Origin: Bacillota bacterium
GTDB lineage: Bacteria > Bacillota > Clostridia > TANB77 > CAG-465
Assembly (NCBI GenBank): GCA_023410645.1
Contig: JAEYPQ010000073.1
Span: 1 to 64,000, forward strand
DNA: 64,000 bases
Direction of reading: 5' to 3'
Shown: positions 9,359 to 16,718 of the stretch, in pieces
Layout of the letters: each line of letters begins with the position of its first letter
How positions within the stretch are numbered: position 1 is the first letter of the stretch
Position numbers and translations under genes: made by a program
Notes under the pieces: generated by a model
What the model was told of the DNA's origin: nothing
Seen by the model: only the letters and a program-made list of their open reading frames with translations
Database searches by the model: none

Positions 9359-10136
9359 ACAACTCATCCTTCTCACTAAATATTGTTATAATAAAGCCAT
9401 CTATATTATTACCTGATACTTTATAATCACCTTTTTCTATAATAGGAATTTGTGTTTTATCATTACTAGCTTCAACATAGTATATATATATTGTGTTTTT
9501 ATTATCTATGTATTTATATGGATTAACATATGTATAATTTTTTATATACTCAATGTACTCTTCTAAGCAAAAATTCATACTATTCATTATACTAGAATGT
9601 GGATAACCAACATATCTAAAATGCCACTCTTCAGCTTTTATATTTGTTATTTCTTCTTTGTCATTTTTATATCTATTAACAAAACCAAATTTATCAGCAA
9701 TATTTTTAAATCTTAAACATATCATTGAATCATCCGGAAATCCTGGCCTTATAAAATCAATTTTATCTAAGTTTAGTCCTACATCAACTGCAAAACCTGT
9801 CTGATGTTCACTGGTACCAGGATATGCAACATAGTTTTTTGTAAACTCTATGCCATTTTCTTTTATTGAATCTTCGTATATTTTTGTTTGAAATTCTTTT
9901 GTTCTATATCCGCTAACCATGGTTATATTTTTGTTAGATTTAATACTTTTTAAAAGTAGATTAAGATTTTCAAAGCAATATTTATTTAATAAAATATTTC
10001 CACTATCTACAATATCCTTTTCAAAAATATCTTCATCTTGAATAATAGGATAATCTTTATTTACAAGTATCAATTCTCCTAAGTGGATTTTATCAGAAGT
10101 AAGTGTTATATTTTTCTTAATGTTTTTTACATTCAT
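9342..10136 (-). CDS. vanXY: VanXY-type D,D-dipeptidase/carboxypeptidase
   Basis: 264 residues from the ATG at 10136, chosen for the ribosome site AGAAGGTGAT just upstream; a GTG at 10145 is the alternative. Peptidase M15B (VanY/VanXY) motifs are present: SGYRTKEFQTKIYEDS, the zinc-binding SEHQTGFAVDV (His and Asp), and EEWHFRYVGYPHS (catalytic Glu and zinc His). There is no signal peptide or membrane helix, so it should be cytoplasmic like VanXY and unlike membrane-bound VanY. Role: removal of D-Ala-ending precursors so that D-Ala-D-Ser precursors dominate. It overlaps both vanG and vanT, implying translational coupling. Confidence 0.87.
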   Translation of the reverse strand: MNVKNIKKNITLTSDKIHLGELILVNKDYPIIQDEDIFEKDIVDSGNILLNKYCFENLNLLLKSIKSNKNITMVSGYRTKEFQTKIYEDSIKENGIEFTKNYVAYPGTSEHQTGFAVDVGLNLDKIDFIRPGFPDDSMICLRFKNIADKFGFVNRYKNDKEEITNIKAEEWHFRYVGYPHSSIMNSMNFCLEEYIEYIKNYTYVNPYKYIDNKNTIYIYYVEASNDKTQIPIIEKGDYKVSGNNIDGFIITIFSEKDELYEYKK

Positions 10137-11187
10137 TTTTATCACCTTCTACTGCCAAATCAATTAGTTTATCTATTATTTCTTCATATTTAATACCTGT
10201 AATCTTAAGCATATTAGGATATCTACTTTTATCTGTAAAACCTGGCATAGTATTTACTTCGTTAAATACTATTTCACCTTCTTTATTTAAAAACATATCC
10301 ACTCTTGCCAGTCCACTACAATTTAAAATATTATATATTCTTTTAGCTGTTTCTTTTATATTTATAGATTTATTAACTTCTATCCTCGCAGGTAAAAATA
10401 TTTTTGTTTTCTTAAGTGAATACTTTTCATCATAGTCAAAAAAATCGCTATTTAACTCAATTTCATCAAGTTCACCTACATACAAATCATAATTTCCAAT
10501 AACAGCACAACCTATTTCATTTCCTACTATATTTTCTTCTACAACAACTTTATTATCATGTTTTAATGCCTCTTTAATTCCTAATACTAATTCATCATAA
10601 TTATGAGCTTTTGTAATTCCAATTGATGAACCAGCTCTTGTAGGCTTGATGTACATTGGAAATCCTATTTCTTTTATTAGGCTCTTTGATTCAGTTTCAT
10701 TAAATTCATTTATAATTACTACTGATTTTGCAACTCTAATACCTGCCTTTTCCACTAATGTATGTGCTATATCCTTATCCATACAAATAGCAGAAGATAT
10801 TAAGTTGCATCCGACATATTTTATATCAGCCATATCGAGTAACCCTTGTATTGTACCATCTTCTCCATTTTTACCATGCAATATTGGAAAAACCACATCT
10901 ATATTTGTTAATGAATATCTATCATTAGCAAATTCAATTAATCCTTTAAAATCTTTGCAAGGAGATATAACTGAAGATACAACTTTATTATTATACCATG
11001 TATCGTTAATTATATTTTCAATGCCTCCATAGTATCTATACCATTTTCCTTCTCTTGTAATCCCTATAAGAATTAAATTATATTTTTCATTATTAACATT
11101 TTTAATCACAGATGTTGCAGATTTTAATGACACTTCGTATTCACTCGAACAACCTCCGAATATAACTGCTAAATTTATTTTATTCAT
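10117..11187 (-). CDS. vanG: D-Ala-D-Ser ligase, VanG-like
   Basis: 356 residues with ATP-grasp Ddl/Van signatures: GGCSSEYEVSLKSA at the N-terminus, HGKNGEDGTIQG, KPTRAGSSIGI, and the metal and substrate site VFNEVNTMPGFT. The omega-loop reads FFDYDEKYSLKKTK. An EKY core is what I associate with D-Ala:D-Ser ligases (VanC/E/G) rather than the D-Ala:D-Lac enzymes VanA/B, and the genes that follow (vanXY, vanT) agree. The start ATG follows GGGGGAATGTTCT. It is first gene of a vanG-vanXY-vanT operon; upstream is a divergent unknown gene rather than vanR/vanS. A chromosomal Ddl cannot be excluded for the protein alone. Confidence 0.88.
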   Translation of the reverse strand: MNKINLAVIFGGCSSEYEVSLKSATSVIKNVNNEKYNLILIGITREGKWYRYYGGIENIINDTWYNNKVVSSVISPCKDFKGLIEFANDRYSLTNIDVVFPILHGKNGEDGTIQGLLDMADIKYVGCNLISSAICMDKDIAHTLVEKAGIRVAKSVVIINEFNETESKSLIKEIGFPMYIKPTRAGSSIGITKAHNYDELVLGIKEALKHDNKVVVEENIVGNEIGCAVIGNYDLYVGELDEIELNSDFFDYDEKYSLKKTKIFLPARIEVNKSINIKETAKRIYNILNCSGLARVDMFLNKEGEIVFNEVNTMPGFTDKSRYPNMLKITGIKYEEIIDKLIDLAVEGDKNECKKH

Positions 11188-11372
11188 AGAACATTCCCCC
11201 TAAATTTGAATTCTATGATAAGATTTTACTACTATATAAATTTAAATGTTTTAACATATAATTAATATTTTCTTAAGTTTTTATTAAGATGTTAAATTAT
11301 TTAAATTGACATATATGATATAATTATTGAAAGTAACATATTAATTTAAAAATAATTATTAAGGGGGATTAT

Positions 11373-11981
11373 ATGAACATATCAAATAATTTGGAAAATA
11401 ATTTTTCTAGGTTTAAAACGTCTAATATGAAACAAGACTATTATTTATTTTGGCTATATGGCAATTATAATTTTATATCTGAATCACACAATCTATACTT
11501 TTCTAAGGATTATCTACGAGATTCTTACCAAATGATATTTCAAATGTTTATTAAAAGATTAGAGATTTCAAATGATATAAACCTTAATACAGATGATCAA
11601 GATTTAAAATATGATTTGCATAAAAAATTAGACAAATATAAATATTTCATGGAAAAATTTTTCAATGCTATAAATTTTCCTATGTTCATTTTAGCACATA
11701 ATTCTGGATTTTCTGATGAAAATACTGTTTTTGAATATTATACAAAAACAAAAATAAGTGTTCCTCATGTATCTGATTTAAGTATTAGGAAAATAAGTAA
11801 TGAAAGATTAGAACTTTATTTTAAGGAATTAAATGAATCTAAGATAAAAAATATAAAAAGTTTCATGTACTGTGCAAAATATTATGATAATCCTGAATTA
11901 TTAGAAAATATTCTTTTACAAAATGATTTAAAAAAGTTTATAATATCTGAAGAAAATATTATATATTTATACCAAAGTTAA
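11373..11981 (+). CDS. Hypothetical protein, 202 aa
   Basis: I do not recognise it. It is soluble, helical and rich in aromatic residues and Asn/Lys, with no signal peptide or membrane helix. The ribosome site is AAGGGGGATTATATG. It is divergent from vanG (185-bp shared intergenic region) and ends in a near-perfect terminator. Position alone does not justify linking it to glycopeptide resistance. Confidence 0.55.
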   Translation: MNISNNLENNFSRFKTSNMKQDYYLFWLYGNYNFISESHNLYFSKDYLRDSYQMIFQMFIKRLEISNDINLNTDDQDLKYDLHKKLDKYKYFMEKFFNAINFPMFILAHNSGFSDENTVFEYYTKTKISVPHVSDLSIRKISNERLELYFKELNESKIKNIKSFMYCAKYYDNPELLENILLQNDLKKFIISEENIIYLYQS

Positions 11982-11982
11982 A

Positions 11983-12029
11983 TACCTTAAATATTAAAGC
12001 TTTTGTTTAATATTTAAGGTATTTTTATT
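11983..12029 (+). terminator. Strong rho-independent terminator
   Basis: Perfect 16-bp stem TACCTTAAATATTAAA/TTTAATATTTAAGGTA with a 7-nt loop followed by TTTTTATTT, immediately after the 202-aa gene. Confidence 0.85.
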
Positions 12030-12077
12030 TATGAATTTAATTCTTATATTATTTTACTAAGTAAATTAAAAATTTAA

Positions 12078-12107
12078 AGCTAAGCAGAATATAAACTCTG
12101 CTTAGCT
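12078..12107 (-). terminator. Terminator of tRNA-Arg(CCT)
   Basis: 11-bp stem AGCTAAGCAGA/TCTGCTTAGCT lying 10 bp downstream of the minus-strand tRNA and followed on that strand by a T-rich run. Confidence 0.75.
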
Positions 12108-12117
12108 CTGTGTGTCT

Positions 12118-12193
12118 TGGTGTTCCTGGTGCGAATCGAACGCACGACCAACAACTTAGGAGGTTGCTGCTCTATCCACTGAGCTACAGAAAC
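12118..12193 (-). tRNA. tRNA-Arg(CCT)
   Basis: 76-nt cloverleaf on the minus strand. The acceptor GTTTCTG pairs with CAGGAAC (one G-T). Anticodon loop CTCCTAA gives anticodon CCT. The T-loop is GTTCGATTC, the discriminator A, and CCA is encoded. It is divergent from the neighbouring tRNA-Arg(ACG). Confidence 0.95.
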
Positions 12194-12363
12194 AAATATA
12201 CAAATTAATAATATGCTAATTATACCACATTCATTTTAATATATCAATCTATCTTTAAAATAATGATATTTATACTTTATTTTATATTGCACCAAAATTA
12301 CACCAAAGATTTATTTTCAATTGACTTTTATACTATTTTAAGTTATAATTATATTTGTTATAT

Positions 12364-12440
12364 GCACCTGTAGCTCAACTGGATAGAGTGCCGGACTACG
12401 AATCCGTAGGTTGGGGGTTCGAATCCCTTCAGGTGCACCA
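12364..12440 (+). tRNA. tRNA-Arg(ACG)
   Basis: 77-nt cloverleaf. The acceptor GCACCTG pairs with CAGGTGC. Anticodon loop CTACGAA gives anticodon ACG, the substrate of the TadA deaminase encoded at 27670-28125. T-loop GTTCGAATC, discriminator A, encoded CCA. Followed by its own terminator. Confidence 0.96.
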
Positions 12441-12451
12441 AATAAAAGATT

Positions 12452-12493
12452 AAATATCAAGTACTTTTTAATTATTGTACTTGATATTTTACA
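12452..12493 (+). terminator. Terminator of tRNA-Arg(ACG)
   Basis: Perfect 13-bp stem AAATATCAAGTAC/GTACTTGATATTT ending in TTT, 12 bp after the tRNA. Confidence 0.8.
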
Positions 12494-12541
12494 ATTTTGC
12501 ATATTTTTCTGATTATATAATAGATAATAAATGACATCTGT

Positions 12542-12691
12542 CTAATTGTTATTTATAGTTTGAATAGCATCCATAATACCTATTAAATATAAAAGAGATA
12601 CAAATTCATTATTATTATAAATAAAGTCAATTTCATTTTGCTTAAAGACAGTTTTACTTTCTAAAATTCTTTTAACAATCAACTCTTCCAT
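12542..12691 (-). CDS. Small hypothetical protein, 49 aa
   Basis: A short ORF with a good ribosome site (GGGGG five bases before ATG). The protein starts MEELIVKRILESKT and has a hydrophobic stretch VSLLYLIGIMDAI near the C-terminus. No family recognised. It is divergent from the predicted small RNA at 12745 and shares its upstream DNA with it. Similar small ORFs are common at the edges of phage-derived islands, but that is only context. Confidence 0.5.
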   Translation of the reverse strand: MEELIVKRILESKTVFKQNEIDFIYNNNEFVSLLYLIGIMDAIQTINNN

Positions 12692-12710
12692 ATATTCCCC
12701 CTTCTTGTAC

Positions 12711-12738
12711 TTGACATTTATACAAAAAAGTATATAAT
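12711..12738 (+). promoter_or_regulatory. Consensus sigma-A promoter
   Basis: A TTGACA -35 (12711-12716), a 16-bp spacer and a TATAAT -10 (12733-12738). The spacer contains the palindrome TATAC(A6)GTATA, a possible operator. Downstream there is no ORF, only a hairpin terminator, so it appears to drive a short untranslated RNA. Confidence 0.65.
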
Positions 12739-12744
12739 GAAAAT

Positions 12745-12812
12745 ATATACCTTATGTATATGTTTTAAATAGATAGTTTGATTGTTAGCGCAAAAGACTA
12801 TCTATTTTTTTA
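12745..12812 (+). ncRNA. Predicted small RNA of about 70 nt
   Basis: Bounded by the consensus promoter at 12711-12738 and a rho-independent terminator (stem AAATAGATAGT/ACTATCTATTT at 12767-12777 and 12797-12807, then T7). No start codon with a ribosome site and no open frame lies between them. It sits between the 49-aa ORF and the HTH-Spo0E gene at the island edge. Target and role are unknown; RNA-seq would settle it. Confidence 0.45.
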
Positions 12813-12908
12813 TGTTCTAATCATATTACATTTGGTAATAAATGTGCTATAATTATAAATTTATTGTACAACTCCATCTGGTAAAAATCAACACTTTTTA
12901 GAAATAAT

Positions 12909-12946
12909 CGTTCGACATGATGGCAAATTTGACAACATGTCGAACG
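12909..12946. repeat. GC-rich palindrome carrying two inverted Spo0A-box cores
   Basis: Perfect 11-bp inverted repeat CGTTCGACATG/CATGTCGAACG with a 16-nt spacer, directly abutting the stop codon of the HTH-Spo0E gene. It may be that gene's terminator, since ATTATTTCT follows on the minus strand, a poor T-tract. Each arm also contains TGTCGAA, the Spo0A box core, in inverted orientation. The site is clearly richer in GC than its surroundings. Confidence 0.5.
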
Positions 12947-13270
12947 CTATTTATATTGTGCTAATTTAGATATTATCAAGTCTATTATTCTGCTAATTTT
13001 TAATGTTTTTGGATGGGTTAAACCATACTGTTCAATATGATAATTAAGACTTTTTTTTAATGAATTAATTTCTTCTACAGTATAAAAAAAATCTTTTACA
13101 TTTACTCTTAAAAATTTAGATACAGTATAAAGTATGTATATACTTGTATTATCTAATTTATTATTTTCTAGATCTGATAGATGTGAAATAGATATGCCAG
13201 TACCTTTATGTATTTGATCAAGCGTATATCCTTTTTCCTCCCTAATAATCTTCATTGCTATTACTATCAT
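12947..13270 (-). CDS. XRE helix-turn-helix / Spo0E-like fusion regulator
   Basis: 107 residues from the ATG at 13270 (GAGGAAG upstream); the frame is open to 13336 but that start lacks a ribosome site. Residues 6-60 are an XRE HTH (EEKGYTLDQIHKGTGISISHLSDLE). Residues 67-107 resemble the Spo0E aspartyl-phosphate phosphatase family: a helix SLKKSLNYHIEQYG, then SRIIDLIISKL with the Ser-x-x-x-Asp spacing of the Spo0E signature (Ser93, Asp97). Spo0E proteins dephosphorylate Spo0A~P. A DNA-binding domain fused to this helix pair could link the island's expression to sporulation. Whether the phosphatase part is active is unknown. It lies downstream of the tail module on the same strand. Confidence 0.7.
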   Translation of the reverse strand: MIVIAMKIIREEKGYTLDQIHKGTGISISHLSDLENNKLDNTSIYILYTVSKFLRVNVKDFFYTVEEINSLKKSLNYHIEQYGLTHPKTLKISRIIDLIISKLAQYK

Positions 13271-13370
13271 AATGCTTCCTCTTTCTAATATAATTTCACG
13301 ACTTATAATTATATTAAAAAAATGTAACATTTTCAATAAAAACTATTAGGATTCACTTTTGTTCCATATA

Positions 13371-14033
13371 TTATAGTTTAGTTAAACCACCCGACCAAAC
13401 ATAATTTCCTTTAGCTGACTTGTACCATTTATTATTATCATTTACACTTTCACCTTCAACAACTCCTACTGCTTGGAAAATATCATCTTTACGTAATAAT
13501 CCTGTACCTGATATACTTGATTTAGTGGTTGCTTGACTTCTTACATTAGCCTCTGCTTTATCCACTCTTACAGTAAATGTATTTACTTTTATTTTTTCTT
13601 CAGTATATGGTAGTATTTTATTTTCTCCTGTAAAATATGGATTAGGATCTACTGATATATTATTTTCTCTTACTTCAAAATGTAGATGTGCCCCAGTTAC
13701 AAATCCAGTTGCACCCATATATCCAATTATTTGTCCTTCTTCTACTATATCACCAATGTCAACACAAACTGTACCAATTTTCATATGTGCATATACCGTA
13801 CTTATATTTCCACCGTGTTGAATATGTACAAAGTTTCCATAGCTTCCTGATTTATATCCAGATATATTTTTCTCAACATTAACTACTTTTCCTCTAGCAC
13901 ATGCAATTATATAATCTAATTGATATCCTTGTCTTACAAAGTCAATTCCTATATGTTTGTATGGATTACCATTTAAAATTTGATTTCCATAATCTAATGT
14001 AATTAATTCTTGTTTACTTTTTAATACATTCAT
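13371..14033 (-). CDS. M23 peptidase with SH3b domain, tail/island lysin
   Basis: 220 residues from the ATG at 14033, preceded by GGAGGTAATTATA. The N-terminal two thirds are a peptidase M23 (lysostaphin-type) domain: the metal ligands HIGIDF and HLHFEV, with HGGNISTVYAHM between them. The C-terminal part is an SH3b-like segment (TVRVDKAEANVRSQATTKSSISG...KWYKSAKGNYVWSGG). There is no signal peptide, as expected for a holin-dependent endolysin or tail-associated hydrolase. It is last of the tail module on the minus strand; together with the holin at 23412 it forms the lysis pair. Confidence 0.85.
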   Translation of the reverse strand: MNVLKSKQELITLDYGNQILNGNPYKHIGIDFVRQGYQLDYIIACARGKVVNVEKNISGYKSGSYGNFVHIQHGGNISTVYAHMKIGTVCVDIGDIVEEGQIIGYMGATGFVTGAHLHFEVRENNISVDPNPYFTGENKILPYTEEKIKVNTFTVRVDKAEANVRSQATTKSSISGTGLLRKDDIFQAVGVVEGESVNDNNKWYKSAKGNYVWSGGLTKL

Positions 14034-14157
14034 TATAATTACCTCCATGTTTTCTATTTTTAAAACAATATAAAATAGATACTTCTAATTTAATTCTTTT
14101 TATTAAGATTTAAGTTAGTTTGCTAAATAAAAATTAAGACAGTTTTATTTTACTGCT

Positions 14158-15789
14158 TTAATTTTTTATATCTACAAATTGCAATTCAACATATCTTATT
14201 TGACCTTGCGGTTCACCATTTGCACCAGTTTGAGTGTTAGTTATAATACCTTTAAAAACAGTCCATTCATTTGGCAGACTATTAAATGCAATTCTATTTG
14301 TTGACATTCTATTTAATCTAGCATTATTTATAGCTCCCCACACTATATCAAAAGTAAAAGAGTAACCATGATAACCACCACTTTGGTTAAACAATCCTAT
14401 TTGTATTCCAGGTACACTAGTATTATTACAATTATCCGTTAGTATAGCAAAACATCTGGCATATCTGGTATATCCAGTAGGTACTGGTACTGTATTTACA
14501 CCAGGCTTATAATTATAAAAAATATTACCCAAATCTTTCCACTCTGCCCTTGTAACAGACACTGGTGTATCTCCTGCTATGCCAAAAATCGGAAAACTAT
14601 AAACTATTCTTTCTTTTACTAAATTATATAATTCTGTACCTTTATTAACTGATAAAGCATCTGTTGAACTTGTACTGTCAAATCTATCCACCACCACAGA
14701 GCTTATTGGGACACTATTTTTTGCTTTAATAATGGAATACTGAACTAAATAAGGTTGTAAATTATTGTGAGCTTGACTACCTCCCGTATAAGTAGTAGAG
14801 TATCCCTTGTTTTGCATTCCCAAAAATTCAGATCCAATAGCTGTACCGCTAGCAGCTATATTACCTTCTGTACCCCTGCTATTGACATTATGGTTATGAT
14901 TTGGTATTTGATCTACTGTTAAAGTATGTGTTTTAGATCCACCAATTTTACCTAAAGTATTAAATTCGGATTGAGAACTATCATATGATACCACAATTTT
15001 ACCTTTTTTATTTGGGAGATTAAACGTTGTAGAACCATCACCATTTCCATAAGTAGTTCCTATAACATCAAATAATTCTTTATATTCTGTTCTTGATACA
15101 GCTCTACCATCCTCAATAAGCCAATTGCTAGGGGGATTGGCAGAAGGATAATATCCTTCAAATCCAATAGGAAGTGTATCTGAATTTACAGTACCCTCAC
15201 TATCAAATTTAATTCCATCAGGACCAAATATAATTAAATATTTTCCATCTTGTACTGTGGTATAAAAATATTCTGGAAAATCTAAGTTTATACTAGTTGC
15301 AATTGCTAATTTAATATAAAACATTTTTCCTTTTGTAAATCCACTTGCTCCCAAATCTCCTTCAATTAGGCTTTCAATCGAAAATTCACTCTTATTTTCA
15401 TTATATGTTATTTTTGATATATCTATATAAAATGGACCATATTCAGTACCCTGATTTTCTCCATATTCATTATAAGGAGTTTCACTGGACCAATATTTTA
15501 TATACTTTACATCGTACTCTCCTAAATATGTTAATTTACCTGTTGCCTTTAATTCAACCTGTTCATCAACATCATTAAGTCTTCTAGATTCAATATTATT
15601 AAAATATGGAGTGCGAAAAATTTCAACGTTCAATGGTTTACTACTGCTTGAAGTATTTCCTCTACTATCTACTACTGTTACTTTAACATAATCTTTTCCA
15701 TCTTTCAAACTCTTTATTAAATCATCGCTATTTGAGTAAATTGTATCTGCTAAAAGAGAGTATCCATTTGGAAGATTTAAACCGCTCAT
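14158..15789 (-). CDS. Tail fibre / receptor-binding protein with phage collar domain
   Basis: 543 residues from the ATG at 15789, overlapping the upstream stop as TAATG with GGAGGTG upstream. The N-terminal region contains VTVVDSRGNTSSSSKP, a motif of phage receptor-binding or DUF859-type tail proteins. The middle is a phage Tail Collar domain: PIGFEGYYPS..PPSNWLIEDGRAVSRTEYKELF...TTFNLPNKKGK, then the His-rich QIPNHNHNVNSRG. The C-terminus is beta-rich. It is the likely target-recognition component of the tail particle. Confidence 0.8.
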   Translation of the reverse strand: MSGLNLPNGYSLLADTIYSNSDDLIKSLKDGKDYVKVTVVDSRGNTSSSSKPLNVEIFRTPYFNNIESRRLNDVDEQVELKATGKLTYLGEYDVKYIKYWSSETPYNEYGENQGTEYGPFYIDISKITYNENKSEFSIESLIEGDLGASGFTKGKMFYIKLAIATSINLDFPEYFYTTVQDGKYLIIFGPDGIKFDSEGTVNSDTLPIGFEGYYPSANPPSNWLIEDGRAVSRTEYKELFDVIGTTYGNGDGSTTFNLPNKKGKIVVSYDSSQSEFNTLGKIGGSKTHTLTVDQIPNHNHNVNSRGTEGNIAASGTAIGSEFLGMQNKGYSTTYTGGSQAHNNLQPYLVQYSIIKAKNSVPISSVVVDRFDSTSSTDALSVNKGTELYNLVKERIVYSFPIFGIAGDTPVSVTRAEWKDLGNIFYNYKPGVNTVPVPTGYTRYARCFAILTDNCNNTSVPGIQIGLFNQSGGYHGYSFTFDIVWGAINNARLNRMSTNRIAFNSLPNEWTVFKGIITNTQTGANGEPQGQIRYVELQFVDIKN

Positions 15790-16706
15790 TATAGTAACAC
15801 CTCCTCTATTTTTCCGTTCCACTCTATTATTACTTTTTTTAGAGTGGCTCCGTTCTTGGCTGAAAGACTAATATCTTTTATAGCAATATGAGCATCAGAC
15901 AAATTACCAAATGGGCCAAATCCTGCTACTATATCACTTAATTCATCATCGATACTAGTCCCTCCCCTCATACCAAAGATACCAAAAACAGGAGTCTCCG
16001 GATTACTATTTTTAATATAGCATGTGCCTTCTTTTGTTGTCATTCCTAGTAATGTTGTGCCAATATAAGTACATAGATTAACTCTTATTTTTGCTGAATT
16101 ATTATTTGGCAGTAGATTATATAAATTATTAGCTAGATTAGCGAGATCTAGAGTAAAATTCTTAGATGTAATATCTTCTTCTTTTATACTTTTCCATACA
16201 TTATTTACATACATATCTAAGTATACTTTATAGTTGTAATTTACATTAGTTATATCAGAAATAGATATATTTAAATCATTACCTATATTAAAATCTATAT
16301 TAGAATTAATAGTACTTGCTATGTAACCTACCGGCGTTGTTACCGTTTTCTCTGTACCACTATCAAATGTTACTGATCCACCATTTGTACTTTTGAATAT
16401 AATTCTACAACCATTTATCTGATTACTTCCATATCCTTTATCAAACCAAAAATACTCAGTTTCAGATGGGAAGTAAGTCACTCCACTTCCTCTATTAGGA
16501 GAATTAGCTTTTATTTGCCCACCATAGTTATTTCCTTCAGTATACACATCTGCTATTATGTTATATCCAAAATAATATCCATTATCTATTGCCCATGTTA
16601 ATTTCCAACGTATACCTAGTTTAGATCCATCTCTTGTTGTTTCATATTCAACGGTATAGTTTATATGTCCCCATTGTACTTCTTTACCTTGTACGAATAC
16701 TTGCAT
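15789..16706 (-). CDS. Tail structural protein, probably baseplate or fibre-associated
   Basis: 305 residues, beta-rich and low in Cys, starting MQVFVQGKEVQWGHINYTVEY after GGAGGGATAAGTA. It resembles the N-terminal part of DUF859-type siphovirus tail proteins. The gene that continues at 15789 resembles the following part, so the two may represent one ancestral protein split at a TAATG junction. Position after the tail hub gene supports a distal tail role. Exact function unknown. Confidence 0.65.
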   Translation of the reverse strand: MQVFVQGKEVQWGHINYTVEYETTRDGSKLGIRWKLTWAIDNGYYFGYNIIADVYTEGNNYGGQIKANSPNRGSGVTYFPSETEYFWFDKGYGSNQINGCRIIFKSTNGGSVTFDSGTEKTVTTPVGYIASTINSNIDFNIGNDLNISISDITNVNYNYKVYLDMYVNNVWKSIKEEDITSKNFTLDLANLANNLYNLLPNNNSAKIRVNLCTYIGTTLLGMTTKEGTCYIKNSNPETPVFGIFGMRGGTSIDDELSDIVAGFGPFGNLSDAHIAIKDISLSAKNGATLKKVIIEWNGKIEEVLL

Positions 16707-16718
16707 TACTTATCCCTC

